Positions 33,096 to 43,295 are shown, numbered from the stretch's first letter. The stretch is 49,833 nucleotides of DNA from Candidatus Nanopelagicales bacterium (GCA_030157865.1 JAOATY010000033.1:87507-137339), one strand, 5' to 3'. Notes: generated by a model from the letters alone, not told the origin. Numbers and translations: made by a program.

Positions 33096-34631
33096 TTATG
33101 GACCATCAGTGCAAGTAATTCCGTCTTCAGCTTCGCCAGTTAAGTAGAAGTTGTCGACGATTTCATCAATGCATTTCGAGCCTTGGAAATAAGCAGTGTG
33201 TCCATCGCCATCCAAAGTAAGGAGTACTCCCTTTGATAACTGGGAAGCTAGTCCCTGGCTCCAGGCATATGGAGTCGCTGGGTCATTCACGGTTCCAACT
33301 ACCAAAATCGTTGGAGTTCCTGGTGCAGAGATTTCTTTTGGTACTCCGGTTGCTGCCGCTTGCCAATAACTGCAACTGATGTTGCTCCAAGCTAAATACT
33401 CACCAAAGTTTGGAGCTGCCTTTTTCCATTCACTCGCAAGCGCAACGGTTTGTTCTGTTGTCGCGCGGTCTGGACGATCTAAACAATTGACGGCAGCAAT
33501 CGCATCGTTTGAATTGTCTTTAAAGCTGCCATCGGATTGGCGTCCGGTATAAAAATCAACACTCGAAGCAAGACCTGAGAAGTCGCCGTCAAAAGCTAAC
33601 CCTAAGTTGGTGCGCAATTCTGGCCAACCGTATTGCTTGTCATACAAAGAACCAACGACACCTAGAGTTCCCATAGCTTGAGTAAACAAACGGCCATCAT
33701 CCAGAGTTACCGGATTTGCATCGAGTTCAATAAGTAAGTCTCCGACTTCGGAGATGCCAGCTGCGCCACTTGCATCAAGCGGGCAATCGGACTTGGTTAC
33801 GCAGTCATCCACGAATCGCGAAAGTGCTAATTCAAAACCTAGAGCTTGGCCATATGAAAGTTGCTCGTTGGTCAAGGTTGGATCAATTGCACCATCGAGC
33901 AACATCCGACCAACTCGATCTGGGAAAAGGTCGGCATAAGTAGCGCCTAGGAATGTACCGTAACTCTTTCCTAGCCAGTTCAGCTTTTCATCACCAAGCA
34001 ATGAGCGCAGGATGTCGATATCTTTTGTGGCGCTGATGGTGTCTAGAAATTTGTAGGTTTCAGGAGAGTTAGTTGCACATGATGCTGCAAACAATTCCGA
34101 CATAGCTTGTGCCTGATCAATTTCTGTTTGATCATCTGGCGAGCCATCAAGTGCGATGTACTCTTCGGTCTGTGCATCATCCAGGCATTCAACCGGTGTG
34201 CTTTCCCCAACGCCGCGTGGGTCGAAACCAACGATGTCAAAGTTTTCACGCAAGGTATCGCTGACAACATATTCGGCATAGGTTGTGTATTCGATTCCCG
34301 AACCACCCGGACCACCAGGATTAAGTACTAAAGAACCTTGAGCTGAGCCGGTAGCTAGTTTTCGAATTGCTGAAATTTGCATTGCGCCATTTGCTGGATT
34401 GGCATAATCGATCGGCACATTGAACTTCGCACACTCAAAACCATCATTGCAGTCTGACCATTCAAGTTGTTGTGCGTAGTAACCCTCTAAACCATCACCG
34501 GCTGGAACGAAAGCGCTTTCGCTTGGTTCTGGTGAACTGGAGTCGCTGGAATCTGCCTGAAGTATTCGGTACCCAAGAGTGGTAACGATGGCCACAAAGA
34601 TCGCAAGGACAATGGCTAGAAATTTCCGCAA
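33096..34631 (-). CDS. Exported alpha/beta hydrolase, tripeptidyl-aminopeptidase-like (S33)
   Basis: 511-aa exported peptidase-like hydrolase. The start TTG at 34631 was chosen: GGAG lies 5 bases upstream, giving an N-terminal hydrophobic segment KFLAIVLAIFVAIVTTLGY (about residues 3–21) that exports or anchors it. The domain shows GGPGGSG (oxyanion region), nucleophile Ser in GKSYGTFLG, Asp in VGTVNDPATPY and His in GDGHTAYF, plus the C-terminal lid of Streptomyces-type tripeptidyl aminopeptidases. An alternative TTG at 34643 lacks a site. Adjacent to holB, as in Streptomyces. Confidence 0.88.
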   Translation of the reverse strand: MRKFLAIVLAIFVAIVTTLGYRILQADSSDSSSPEPSESAFVPAGDGLEGYYAQQLEWSDCNDGFECAKFNVPIDYANPANGAMQISAIRKLATGSAQGSLVLNPGGPGGSGIEYTTYAEYVVSDTLRENFDIVGFDPRGVGESTPVECLDDAQTEEYIALDGSPDDQTEIDQAQAMSELFAASCATNSPETYKFLDTISATKDIDILRSLLGDEKLNWLGKSYGTFLGATYADLFPDRVGRMLLDGAIDPTLTNEQLSYGQALGFELALSRFVDDCVTKSDCPLDASGAAGISEVGDLLIELDANPVTLDDGRLFTQAMGTLGVVGSLYDKQYGWPELRTNLGLAFDGDFSGLASSVDFYTGRQSDGSFKDNSNDAIAAVNCLDRPDRATTEQTVALASEWKKAAPNFGEYLAWSNISCSYWQAAATGVPKEISAPGTPTILVVGTVNDPATPYAWSQGLASQLSKGVLLTLDGDGHTAYFQGSKCIDEIVDNFYLTGEAEDGITCTDGP

Positions 34632-34688
34632 GAAGGCTCCCAAAAAGTATCTATCTCGACCTTAAACCAGAGTCAGAAGATAACGAAA

Positions 34689-35882
34689 CTATCCAACGAT
34701 TGCGGTAAGCCGTGGATCTCGCAGGCTTACTAACAATGACTCAAATGCATTAAGTGGATTTACATTGGCAACGATTTGATCGCGGGCTTCGGTGATGGCG
34801 GCAATTCTTCGCAGGGTTGCAGATTCATCATCAACACTTGCCACACGTTCGATTGATTCGCGAAGCTCTTCGTTAACCAACTCAACATTGGCGCCAGACT
34901 GAACAACCAACACATCGCGGTAGTAACCAGTTAAGTCCAAAAGTACTCGGTCATACTGATCACTTAAGACTCGGCGGCGGCGAGACTTAGCACGATCATC
35001 TAGATCCTTAAGGGCGCTTTTCATTTTGCGTTCAACAGTCTTTAGGCCCTTGCCTTCAGCGCCTTCACCAAATGCAGTCCTAATATCTTGATCGTCTTCT
35101 TGATCCAGTGGTGTCACGATTGCATCAGCATCAGCGTTAGCACTAGCAACGATTTTGTTTGCTTGATCAAAACAAGCACTAACCACCCGAAGGTTTGTTG
35201 GGATGTCCAGAATTTGTTTACGGCGAAGTCTTACATTTTCATCAGTAGCTAGAGCGCGGGCTCGCCCAATGTGACCTTGCGCAGCGCGAGTTGCCCAAGC
35301 TGCCATAGCTGGATCAATTCCAAAGCGAGTTGTCAGTTGCTGAGTGATTGAGGCAAATGTTGGTGAAGTTAAAGCAACGTGACGGCAACGACTGCGAATT
35401 GTTGGGAACACATCATCAACCGTTGGAGCACAAAGCAACCAAACAGTCGCTGGTGGCGGTTCTTCAAGTGACTTAAGCAAAGTTGAAGCTGCATCAATCC
35501 GGAATCGATCAACGTCTTCAACCACGATCACATGCCAAGGAGAACGAGTTGGCAGAAGTGATGCGCGTTCAATTAGATTTCGGGTTGCATCTACTTTGTA
35601 GTTAATGCCTTCCGGAACGATGTGCTCAACGTCAGGATGAACTCCTGCAGCAACATTTCGACAATCAATGCATTCACCACAACCACCATTAGGGCAAACA
35701 AGTGATGCTGCAAACGCAAGTGCGAGTGTGCTGCGACCACTTCCTGGAGGTCCGGTGATTAACCAAGCATGAGTCATGGCATCGCCACGTTCACCGATTG
35801 CAACTTTCGCAGCGTCAGTTACTGCATGTTTCATTTCTTCTACAGCATGCTCTTGACCAATCAAGGAATCAAAAACACTCAT
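34689..35882 (-). CDS. holB: DNA polymerase III subunit delta'
   Basis: 397-aa clamp-loader subunit. Walker A is GPPGSGRST (44–52), though the Lys is replaced by Arg50, as is frequent in delta' subunits that do not hydrolyse ATP. Zinc-binding cysteines are 63, 68, 71 and 74. It contains VVEDVDRFRIDAASTLLKSLEEPP, the stretch for interaction with other subunits, and SRC. The extended C-terminal third is actinobacterial in style. Its ATG overlaps the tmk stop by 4 bp, indicating an operon topA–tmk–holB. Confidence 0.95.
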   Translation of the reverse strand: MSVFDSLIGQEHAVEEMKHAVTDAAKVAIGERGDAMTHAWLITGPPGSGRSTLALAFAASLVCPNGGCGECIDCRNVAAGVHPDVEHIVPEGINYKVDATRNLIERASLLPTRSPWHVIVVEDVDRFRIDAASTLLKSLEEPPPATVWLLCAPTVDDVFPTIRSRCRHVALTSPTFASITQQLTTRFGIDPAMAAWATRAAQGHIGRARALATDENVRLRRKQILDIPTNLRVVSACFDQANKIVASANADADAIVTPLDQEDDQDIRTAFGEGAEGKGLKTVERKMKSALKDLDDRAKSRRRRVLSDQYDRVLLDLTGYYRDVLVVQSGANVELVNEELRESIERVASVDDESATLRRIAAITEARDQIVANVNPLNAFESLLVSLRDPRLTAIVG

Positions 35883-36499
35883 CGCGATGCAAGCACTCCA
35901 TCAATTGCAGATCGAACTGCTGCGGCAACATCATCTTTTGGTGCGGTCGCATCGATCACAACATTTGGGTAAGGCGAAGTTGCTGCGATGTTGCGGAAAG
36001 CCTGATGCACAGCTTCATGGAAATCACGAGACTGGATTTCCATGCGATCTGTGCCATCCATACGTTGTTCGCCAGCTTCGGCTGGAACATCGAGATAGAT
36101 AGTGAAATCTGGAATTAGATTGTCAGTGGCCCAAAGACTTAAGTCGCGAATTTTGTCAGCGCCTAATCCACGCGAGAAACCTTGGTAAGCAACGGAGGAA
36201 TCAAAATAACGATCACAGATAACTGTGGCTCCACGTTCCAATGCTGGACGAATCAAGTTGGCCGCATGATCGGCGCGTGAAGCTGCAAACAACAATGCCT
36301 CAGTGTGATCTGGCATGTCGGTGATTTCTGGATCCAACAAAATGTTTCGGATCTTTTCAGCGGTCGGAGTGCCACCAGGTTCACGAGTAAGGACCACTTC
36401 ATGGCCAAGTGATTGCAGGTATTCCGCAAGGCGCTTTGAATGCGTAGATTTACCTGCGCCTTCGCCGCCTTCCATCGCGATAAACAATCCGGTAGCCAC
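35879..36499 (-). CDS. tmk: Thymidylate kinase
   Basis: 206-aa dTMP kinase that makes dTDP in the cytoplasm. The P-loop GGEGAGKST is at residues 11–19, the REPGGTP stretch follows, and DRYFDSSVAYQGFSRGLG contains the DR(Y/H) motif. A GTG at 36499 starts the protein 10 bp after the topA stop codon; the site upstream is weak. The stop overlaps the holB start by 4 bp. This is a standard housekeeping gene with the expected length. Confidence 0.96.
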   Translation of the reverse strand: MATGLFIAMEGGEGAGKSTHSKRLAEYLQSLGHEVVLTREPGGTPTAEKIRNILLDPEITDMPDHTEALLFAASRADHAANLIRPALERGATVICDRYFDSSVAYQGFSRGLGADKIRDLSLWATDNLIPDFTIYLDVPAEAGEQRMDGTDRMEIQSRDFHEAVHQAFRNIAATSPYPNVVIDATAPKDDVAAAVRSAIDGVLASR

Positions 36500-36509
36500 G
36501 ATTCAAACT

Positions 36510-39281
36510 CTAGCCAACTGGTGTGACGTCAGCTTCGACAGGCGCTGAGCCAACACCGGTCTTAGTTTTCGCTGCTGCCTTCTTTGCTGCGGCGCCGCTA
36601 ACTACCTTTGTAGTTCCAACAGTTTTCTTGGCAGCTTTCTTTTTGGCTGTCGCTTTCTTCTTGGCTGGCGCTTTCTTAGCAGCAGCCTTACGTGCTGCTG
36701 GCTTCTTCACAGATGGACCAGCTGCGCGACGTTCAGCTAACAAGTCAGATGCGCGTTCAATCGAAATAGTTTCAACTGAATCGCCACCACGAAGTGAAGC
36801 GTTGGTTTCACCATCAGTGATGTAGATACCAAAGCGACCTTCACGAACCACAACTTCTTTTTGAGTCGATGGGTCAACGCCGACAACCTTTAGTGGGCCA
36901 GCTGCCTGTCCCCGACCACGACGAAGTTTTGGTTGCGCAAATAGTGCAAGCGCTTCTTCAAGGGTGCAACTGAAGATTGATTCTTCATCTGGCAAAGTGC
37001 GGGAGTCTTTACCCTTCAATAGGTAAGGACCGTAACGACCATTCTGAGAAGTGATTGGTTCACCTTCAGTTGGATCTAAACCAATTTCACGCGGCAAAGT
37101 AAACATTCGAAGTGCATCCTCGAGAGTTACTTGTTCAACATCCATAGTTGAGAACAAAGATGCGGTACGAGGCTTTTCCTTCTTAGGTGAACCTTCTGGC
37201 AATACTTCAGTGAAGTAAGGACCATAACGTCCGGTCTTTGCCATGATTACGCGCTCGGTTTCTGGATCGATACCAAGCTCGCGTTCACCTGATGGTGCAT
37301 TGAAAAGCTCTTCAGCTTTTTCGGCTGTCATCTCATCAGGCGCAAGGTCTTGTGGGATGTTCGCGCGTTGCAAGGTTTCACCTTCGCCGCGTTCTAGGTA
37401 AGGTCCGTACTTACCGACGCGAATGATTCCTTCGTGACCTTCAATTGGAAGTGATGCCATAGCTCGGGCATCAATGTCGCCATAGACCGAAACAAGTGGA
37501 GCTAAGCCAGGGAAAATTGAACCTTCAGTTTTTTCGCCGAAGTAGAAGCGCTTTAGAACTTCTAGTCGTCCCTGCTCGCCATTAGCAACTTCATCCAAAA
37601 CTTCTTCAAGTGATGCAGTGAAGTCATAGTCAACGAGTTGTGTGAAGTTTTCTTCCATCAATCGAGTAACTGTGAATGCCAGGAAGTGAGGCACTAATGC
37701 GCTACCGCGCTTCCACACGTAACCCTGATCAATAATGCGGCTGACAATTGCTGCATATGTTGAAGGGCGACCGATGCCAAGTTCTTCAAGCTTTTGAACC
37801 AAAGTGGCTTCGGTGTAACGGGCTGGTGGATTTGTCGAGTGACCGCTTGGTTCCAAGGAAACTGCAGTAACTGAATCCCCTACCTTTAGGGCTGGCAGGC
37901 GGCGAGCTTCGTTCTTTTCGTCTTGGTTTTCATCGGCATCGTCATACGCAGCCATGTGTCCACGGAAGGTAATAACTGTTCCACTTGCTGAGAATTCAGC
38001 ATCGCGACCATCGCCACTGGTTGCACCAATACGAATCGTTGCAGTTGTTCCCTTGGCATCAGCCATCTGGCTTGCAACAGTGCGCTTCCAAATCAAGTCA
38101 TACAGCGCGAACTCATCGCCAACTAATTCGCCAGCAACTTCAGCTGGGGTGCGGAATACATCACCAGCTGGACGAATGGCTTCGTGCGCTTCTTGCGCAT
38201 TCTTAACTTTGCGATCGTAACGACGTGGTGCTTCGGATACGTGATCGCTTCCGTAAAGTTCTGCTGCTTGTTTGCGCGCAGCGTTTAACGCTGTATCAGA
38301 AAGTGTTGTTGAGTCAGTACGCATATAAGTGATGTAACCGCGTTCATACAAAGCCTGCGCAACACGCATAGTGCGCTGCGCTCCCCACTTCAAACGACCA
38401 GATGCGGCTTGTTGCATTGTTGAAGTCATGAATGGTGCTTTTGGCTTGCTTGAGTATGGGCGATCATCAACGGAGCGAACTTCAAACTTTGCGCCGCTTA
38501 GTGATGTACACAAACTCTTTGCAACATCTTCATCAAGATGAACGATGCTGGAATCTTTAAGTTGAGCTAAGGAATCAAAGTCTTTACCTTGGGCAATCTT
38601 CTTGCCGTCAACTGCAACTAGGTTTGCATTGAATGATTGTGGATCAAAAGTTCCTTCAATGTCCCAATACGAAGCGCGCTTGTAAGCAATGCGCTCGCGC
38701 TCTTTCTCAACGATAAGGCGAGTTGCAACCGATTGCACACGGCCTGCCGAAAGACCCGCTTGAACCTTGCGCCATAGAACTGGTGAAACTTCGAAACCAT
38801 AAAGTCGATCGATCAGGCGACGAGTTTCCTGTGCATCAACAAGTTGCATATCAAGATCGCGTGTTGATTCAGCAGCGTGCCGGATTGCTTCTGGAGTGAT
38901 TTCATGGAACACCATTCGGCGTACTGGAACTTTTGGTCGAAGGATTTCCATCAGGTGCCAAGCAATCGCTTCACCTTCGCGGTCCTCGTCAGTTGCCAGT
39001 AATAGTTCATCAGCGTCAGCAAGCATTCGCTTTAGCTCGGTGACCTTGTCCTTCTTTTTGGAGCTAACTACGTAATAAGGGGTGAAGTCATCTTCAACAT
39101 CGATAGCCATACGGCCCCAAGGCTGCTTCTTGATTTCCGCCGGAACATCGACAGCGCGCTCGGGCAGGTCACGAACGTGACCAACGGATGCAGTTACTTC
39201 GTAACCTGGGCCAAGGTATTTCTGGATGGTTTTAGCCTTGGCTGGAGATTCGACGATAACCAGGCGGTGTGGTGTCGACAA
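36510..39281 (-). CDS. topA: DNA topoisomerase I
   Basis: 923-aa type IA topoisomerase that relaxes negative supercoils. The Toprim domain opens with HRLVIVESPAKAKTIQKYLG; the catalytic Tyr is in GYITYMRTDSTTLS; the repeated GRYGPY stretches form the C-terminal domain common in actinobacteria, and the end is a Lys/Ala-rich tail (about the last 85 residues) that promotes DNA binding. The start TTG at 39281 was chosen because AAGGGA lies 6–7 bases upstream; another TTG at 39305 lacks a good site. Operon topA–tmk–holB; a palindrome lies 27 bp upstream. Confidence 0.95.
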   Translation of the reverse strand: MSTPHRLVIVESPAKAKTIQKYLGPGYEVTASVGHVRDLPERAVDVPAEIKKQPWGRMAIDVEDDFTPYYVVSSKKKDKVTELKRMLADADELLLATDEDREGEAIAWHLMEILRPKVPVRRMVFHEITPEAIRHAAESTRDLDMQLVDAQETRRLIDRLYGFEVSPVLWRKVQAGLSAGRVQSVATRLIVEKERERIAYKRASYWDIEGTFDPQSFNANLVAVDGKKIAQGKDFDSLAQLKDSSIVHLDEDVAKSLCTSLSGAKFEVRSVDDRPYSSKPKAPFMTSTMQQAASGRLKWGAQRTMRVAQALYERGYITYMRTDSTTLSDTALNAARKQAAELYGSDHVSEAPRRYDRKVKNAQEAHEAIRPAGDVFRTPAEVAGELVGDEFALYDLIWKRTVASQMADAKGTTATIRIGATSGDGRDAEFSASGTVITFRGHMAAYDDADENQDEKNEARRLPALKVGDSVTAVSLEPSGHSTNPPARYTEATLVQKLEELGIGRPSTYAAIVSRIIDQGYVWKRGSALVPHFLAFTVTRLMEENFTQLVDYDFTASLEEVLDEVANGEQGRLEVLKRFYFGEKTEGSIFPGLAPLVSVYGDIDARAMASLPIEGHEGIIRVGKYGPYLERGEGETLQRANIPQDLAPDEMTAEKAEELFNAPSGERELGIDPETERVIMAKTGRYGPYFTEVLPEGSPKKEKPRTASLFSTMDVEQVTLEDALRMFTLPREIGLDPTEGEPITSQNGRYGPYLLKGKDSRTLPDEESIFSCTLEEALALFAQPKLRRGRGQAAGPLKVVGVDPSTQKEVVVREGRFGIYITDGETNASLRGGDSVETISIERASDLLAERRAAGPSVKKPAARKAAAKKAPAKKKATAKKKAAKKTVGTTKVVSGAAAKKAAAKTKTGVGSAPVEADVTPVG

Positions 39282-39307
39282 AAGGATTCCCTTCGGCAAA
39301 TGCAAAA

Positions 39308-39325
39308 GACTCTATATATAGAGTC
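39308..39325. promoter_or_regulatory. Perfect 18-bp palindrome upstream of topA
   Basis: GACTCTATATATAGAGTC is self-complementary over 18 bases and is 27 bp upstream of the topA start. The AT core also contains TATATA-like -10 sequence, so it may overlap the promoter. Topoisomerase genes are often controlled by supercoiling, and an alternating TA core melts and cruciforms readily; this link is inference. Confidence 0.5.
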
Positions 39326-39454
39326 AAAAGCGCTATCTCCGAGAGTGTGCCTTATTGCCTAGGGGCATTGTCAAACTGGCAAGGCTGTTCCGCGAGTCGC
39401 AACCCCTTGTGGAAGAGCAGCTTTTCCCTTTAACCACATGGGGTTTTGGGCAAA

Positions 39455-39488
39455 AAGAGAACCCCAACCGGATGGCTGGGGTTCTCTT
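39455..39488 (-). terminator. Rho-independent terminator of hppA
   Basis: AAGAGAACCCCA (39455–39466) pairs with TGGGGTTCTCTT (39477–39488) over 12 bp with a 10-base loop. On the minus strand it is followed by TTTTTG, the direction of hppA transcription, and lies 14 bp beyond the hppA stop. Confidence 0.88.
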
Positions 39489-39501
39489 GATGATTTTGCC
39501 G

Positions 39502-41802
39502 TTAGCTGGCAACTGCCTCTTCGCCAACCGCGATTGGTCGACGCTTGGAAATGATGATTGAGATAACGATTACGGCAGTGGCGGCTAGTGCCAAACCAAT
39601 GCGCGTTGCATCCTTATCTTCAAGTGTCATTGCCACAACAGCAGGTGCAATCAGCAATGCAACAAGGTTCATAACCTTAAGCAATGGGTTGATTGCAGGA
39701 CCAGCAGTGTCCTTGAATGGATCGCCAACTGTGTCACCGATAACGGTTGCGGAGTGAGCTTCAGAGCCCTTGCCACCGAAGTGTCCGTCTTCAACGAACT
39801 TCTTCGCGTTATCCCAAGCTCCACCGGAGTTGGATAGGAACACTGCCATCAAAGTTCCAGTCGCGATTGTGCCGGCAAGGAATGAGCCAAGTGCGCCAAT
39901 TCCTAGTCCGAAACCAACTGCGATAGGAGTCAAGATTGCAAGTAGACCTGGTGTTGTTAGTTCGCGCAAGGAATCCTTGGTCACGATATCAACAACGCGG
40001 CTGTAATCCGGAAGTTCAGTTCCAGCCATGATGCCTGGCTTCTCGCGGAACTGGCGGCGAACTTCGAAGATCACCGATCCGGCTGCGCGAGATACTGCGT
40101 TGATTGCAAGTCCACTGAACATGAATACAACTGCGGAACCAATCAACAAACCAAATAGGTTTGCTGGGTTCGAGATGTCCAGTGTTCCGGTGTACTGCAA
40201 GTCACTTGTTGTGAAGCTCTTAGCAGCGTTTGTAACTGTGTCGCGGAATGCACCGAACAATGCAGTTGCAGCGAACACTGCAGTTGCGATTGCAATGCCC
40301 TTGGTGATCGCCTTGGTTGTGTTACCAACTGCGTCAAGGTTTGTTAGAACCTGTGCGCCTTCACCATGAACGTCGCCGGACATTTCTGCAATACCTTGAG
40401 CGTTGTCAGAAACTGGACCGAAAGTATCCATCGAAACGATAACGCCAACAGTAGTTAGCAAACCGGTACCAGCCAATGCGATTGCGAACAATCCAAGCAG
40501 TACAGATGCGCCACCTAATACATAAGCTGCGTAAACAGCAGCACCGATTAGAAGTGCGGAGTAAACCGCAGATTCCAAACCAAGTGAAATACCAGCAAGA
40601 ATTACGGTTGCTGGTCCAGTTAGAGATGACTTAGATACGTCATCAACTGGCTTGCGGTTAGTTTCTGTGAAATACCCAGTTAATTGCTGGATTGCTGCGG
40701 CCAAAACGATACCGATAAGTACTGCACCAATTGCCATGTGACGAGGGTTAACAACTACACCTTCAGCCAAACCAAAGGTTGGGTCTGAAACAGCTTGTAG
40801 TTCACCAAGTGTTGCTGGCAAGAACTGGTACGCAGCCAAAGTAACAAGCACGGCGCTGATCACAGCGGACAAGAAGAAGCCGCGATTGATCGCGCTCATT
40901 CCGGAACGATCGCCAGCACGAGGTGTTACTGCGAAGATACCGACAACTGCGGTTAGTACACCGATTGCAGGAACAACGAGTGGGAAAACCAAACCGATTT
41001 CACCAAAGGCTGCTTTACCAAGAATCAAAGCTGCAACAAGAGTTACTGCGTAGGACTCGAACAAGTCTGCTGCCATACCGGCACAGTCACCAACGTTGTC
41101 GCCAACGTTGTCCGCGATTGTTGCAGCGTTGCGTGGGTCATCTTCTGGAATACCCTGTTCAACTTTTCCAACAAGGTCAGCGCCGACGTCAGCAGCCTTG
41201 GTGAAGATACCGCCACCAACACGCATGAACATTGCAAGAAGTGCAGCGCCAAAGCCGAAGCCTTCAAGAACCTTCGGTGCTTCACCCTTGTAAACCAAAA
41301 CTACGATTGCAGCACCGAACAAACCAAGACCAACAGTGAACATGCCAGCCACACCACCGGTGCGGAAAGCGATCTTCATTGCTTCTTGTTCGCCACTGGT
41401 GTTTGCTGCAGCAGCTACGCGAACGTTGCCACGAACTGCAAGCCACATACCCATGTAGCCGGTGATGCCGGAAAATACTGCGCCGACCAAGAAGAACAGC
41501 GAGCGACCAATGCGCTCATTCTGAGTTTCTGCCGGAAGTAGGAATAACAAGAAGAAAACCAAAACCGCAAAAATCGCAAGAGTGCGGAACTGGCGGTTTA
41601 GATATGCCGAGGCGCCTTCCTGGATTGCTTTAGCGATGTTCTTCATGTTTACGGTGCCTTCGTCGGCTGCCAAAACTTGGCGTACCAAGACTGCTGCTAC
41701 ACCAAGTGCGGCTAATGCAATCAGGGCGACGATGACCACCGTTGTGTAATTGGATCCAGTCAGGGCTACTTCCTGGCTGGCGACATGTGCGAATGCAGAC
41801 AT
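39502..41802 (-). CDS. hppA: Membrane-bound proton-translocating pyrophosphatase, K+-independent type
   Basis: 766-aa pump with about 16 membrane helices. The catalytic motif is DVGADLVGKVEQGIPEDDPRN, with NVGDNVGDCAGMAADLFESY following. The residue after GNTT is Lys (GNTTKAITKG), which marks K+-independent, H+-pumping enzymes. It couples pyrophosphate hydrolysis to proton export, useful in energy-limited cells. Start ATG at 41802 with AAGGAGAACC immediately upstream; a strong terminator follows. Confidence 0.96.
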   Translation of the reverse strand: MSAFAHVASQEVALTGSNYTTVVIVALIALAALGVAAVLVRQVLAADEGTVNMKNIAKAIQEGASAYLNRQFRTLAIFAVLVFFLLFLLPAETQNERIGRSLFFLVGAVFSGITGYMGMWLAVRGNVRVAAAANTSGEQEAMKIAFRTGGVAGMFTVGLGLFGAAIVVLVYKGEAPKVLEGFGFGAALLAMFMRVGGGIFTKAADVGADLVGKVEQGIPEDDPRNAATIADNVGDNVGDCAGMAADLFESYAVTLVAALILGKAAFGEIGLVFPLVVPAIGVLTAVVGIFAVTPRAGDRSGMSAINRGFFLSAVISAVLVTLAAYQFLPATLGELQAVSDPTFGLAEGVVVNPRHMAIGAVLIGIVLAAAIQQLTGYFTETNRKPVDDVSKSSLTGPATVILAGISLGLESAVYSALLIGAAVYAAYVLGGASVLLGLFAIALAGTGLLTTVGVIVSMDTFGPVSDNAQGIAEMSGDVHGEGAQVLTNLDAVGNTTKAITKGIAIATAVFAATALFGAFRDTVTNAAKSFTTSDLQYTGTLDISNPANLFGLLIGSAVVFMFSGLAINAVSRAAGSVIFEVRRQFREKPGIMAGTELPDYSRVVDIVTKDSLRELTTPGLLAILTPIAVGFGLGIGALGSFLAGTIATGTLMAVFLSNSGGAWDNAKKFVEDGHFGGKGSEAHSATVIGDTVGDPFKDTAGPAINPLLKVMNLVALLIAPAVVAMTLEDKDATRIGLALAATAVIVISIIISKRRPIAVGEEAVAS

Positions 41803-41907
41803 GGTTCTCCTTGTTGGGGGTTCTCTTGAAAAATCTTATGAGATTAAGGGGATTTGGCTGGTACTTTGCCGCTAAATAAGGAAATTATTAATACCTATTT
41901 ATAGGGG

Positions 41908-43206
41908 TTAATTAGCGCCCAGTGAAACAAAGAGTTCTCGGGCTGCTGCGTCGTCCCAAATGACCGAAGATCCGGCTGCGGTGTTGGCATCTGCATCAGT
42001 TACCGGCACGGTCGTCAATGTTCCACTGCCATTTGAAAGTCCGCGCATTGCGCGAGCCAGGTTTCCAATGTCCATTACCGAATCAGATTCACCAACGTTT
42101 ACTGATTCGGTTCCAGCGTCAACTAGCTTCCACATACTTATTGGATTGAGTAATACTGCCGGCGTTGCAACTTTCTTCATCACCGAACTTAAGTACTGCT
42201 GTTGCCTTTCGACTCGGCCAAGATCACCCTTTGGATCTGCGTAACGCATGCGCACATATGCAAGTGCATTCTTGCCATCGAGTTCTTGGCAGCCGGCTAA
42301 CAAACTTAAACCGGAATTTTCATCAGTCACATCTGCTGGAACACACATGTTTACACCGCCAACGGCATCGGTGATATCGCGAATGCCTTTGAAGCCAACT
42401 TCCATGTAGTGATCAATATGCAAACCAGTGTTGCGTTCAATTGTTTCTACGAGAAGCGGGGCGCCACCTTTGCCGTACGCAGTGTTGATTTTGTTTTTAC
42501 GATCTTCAACTGAAGATCCATCGAGTGCGATGTGCGCTGGAATCGTTACGTATGAATCTCGCGGAAGACTTACCAGTGTTGACTTACCGCTGTCATCTAT
42601 ATGGATAAGCATGATGGTGTCTGTTCGCTGTGAACCTTCATCTTTTCCAGTATGCAATTCTTTACGTTCTGCTTTAGTTAAGCCTTCACGACTATCGGAT
42701 CCAACAAGTAACCAGTTAGTTCCTGCAGTGTCAGCAAGTGCGACATTTGCCGATGCTGGCATTTTGTCTAGTGAGCTTGCAGCGTGGAAACCAAGAACTA
42801 TGTAGAAGCCAAGATATGCCAGCACGATATTTCTGATGTAACGAATTGGACGTGGATAACGTGACTTACCTTTTCCAAACGAAATCTTTGGCATTTTGAT
42901 TTCTGGCAATTTAGGTGCAATTGGTTTTGGCTTTGCAACTGGAGCTTGTGCGACAACTGGCGACGGCGCCTTAACCTCTGGAGTTGCAGGTACTGATGTT
43001 GGTTGAACTGACACAGGTTGAACAGGAATTACAGGCTGTGGCTTTTCCGCAACGATCTTTGGCTGAGCTTGGGTCTGCCCAATTTCTCCAGCTCTATATG
43101 TAGTAACCGAAAAGATTGGTTCAACTGGAGTCTCGGTAACAGGTTTGGCTTCGGGAGTTCCGACGATTTTGCCATCGGAACCTCTGCGATAAACCGTTGA
43201 TTCCAC
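41908..43206 (-). CDS. LytR-CpsA-Psr (LCP) family cell-wall ligase with a proline-rich cytoplasmic tail
   Basis: 432-aa type II membrane protein. Residues 1–120 are cytoplasmic, Pro/Val/Lys-rich (PVQPVSVQPTSVPATPEVK...), the membrane helix is about 123–143 and the external LCP domain follows from about 165 (NWLLVGSDSREGL). Conserved Arg and Asp residues that bind the polyprenyl pyrophosphate are visible in SQRTDTIMLIHID and LVSLPRDSYV. It attaches glycopolymers such as teichoic acid or arabinogalactan to peptidoglycan. The start is GTG at 43206. The long tail is unusual in length but seen in actinobacteria. Confidence 0.9.
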   Translation of the reverse strand: MESTVYRRGSDGKIVGTPEAKPVTETPVEPIFSVTTYRAGEIGQTQAQPKIVAEKPQPVIPVQPVSVQPTSVPATPEVKAPSPVVAQAPVAKPKPIAPKLPEIKMPKISFGKGKSRYPRPIRYIRNIVLAYLGFYIVLGFHAASSLDKMPASANVALADTAGTNWLLVGSDSREGLTKAERKELHTGKDEGSQRTDTIMLIHIDDSGKSTLVSLPRDSYVTIPAHIALDGSSVEDRKNKINTAYGKGGAPLLVETIERNTGLHIDHYMEVGFKGIRDITDAVGGVNMCVPADVTDENSGLSLLAGCQELDGKNALAYVRMRYADPKGDLGRVERQQQYLSSVMKKVATPAVLLNPISMWKLVDAGTESVNVGESDSVMDIGNLARAMRGLSNGSGTLTTVPVTDADANTAAGSSVIWDDAAARELFVSLGAN

Positions 43207-43295
43207 CTTGTAATTCTCACTTAATAAAGAGGAAACGGTGAGGTCTGGCGCGCCAAACCCACTTGTTCATTGAAAGTGAAATTTGGCATAAAGAA

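Noticed and set aside
36523-36825. 100-codon plus-strand Ala/Phe-rich open frame
   Set aside because: Antisense of the Lys/Ala-rich TopA tail; its hydrophobicity is a mirror of that repeat.
41894-41905. CCTAT-TT-ATAGG hairpin as a terminator after the LCP gene
   Set aside because: Only 5 bp with a 2-base loop and no T-run; too weak to call.
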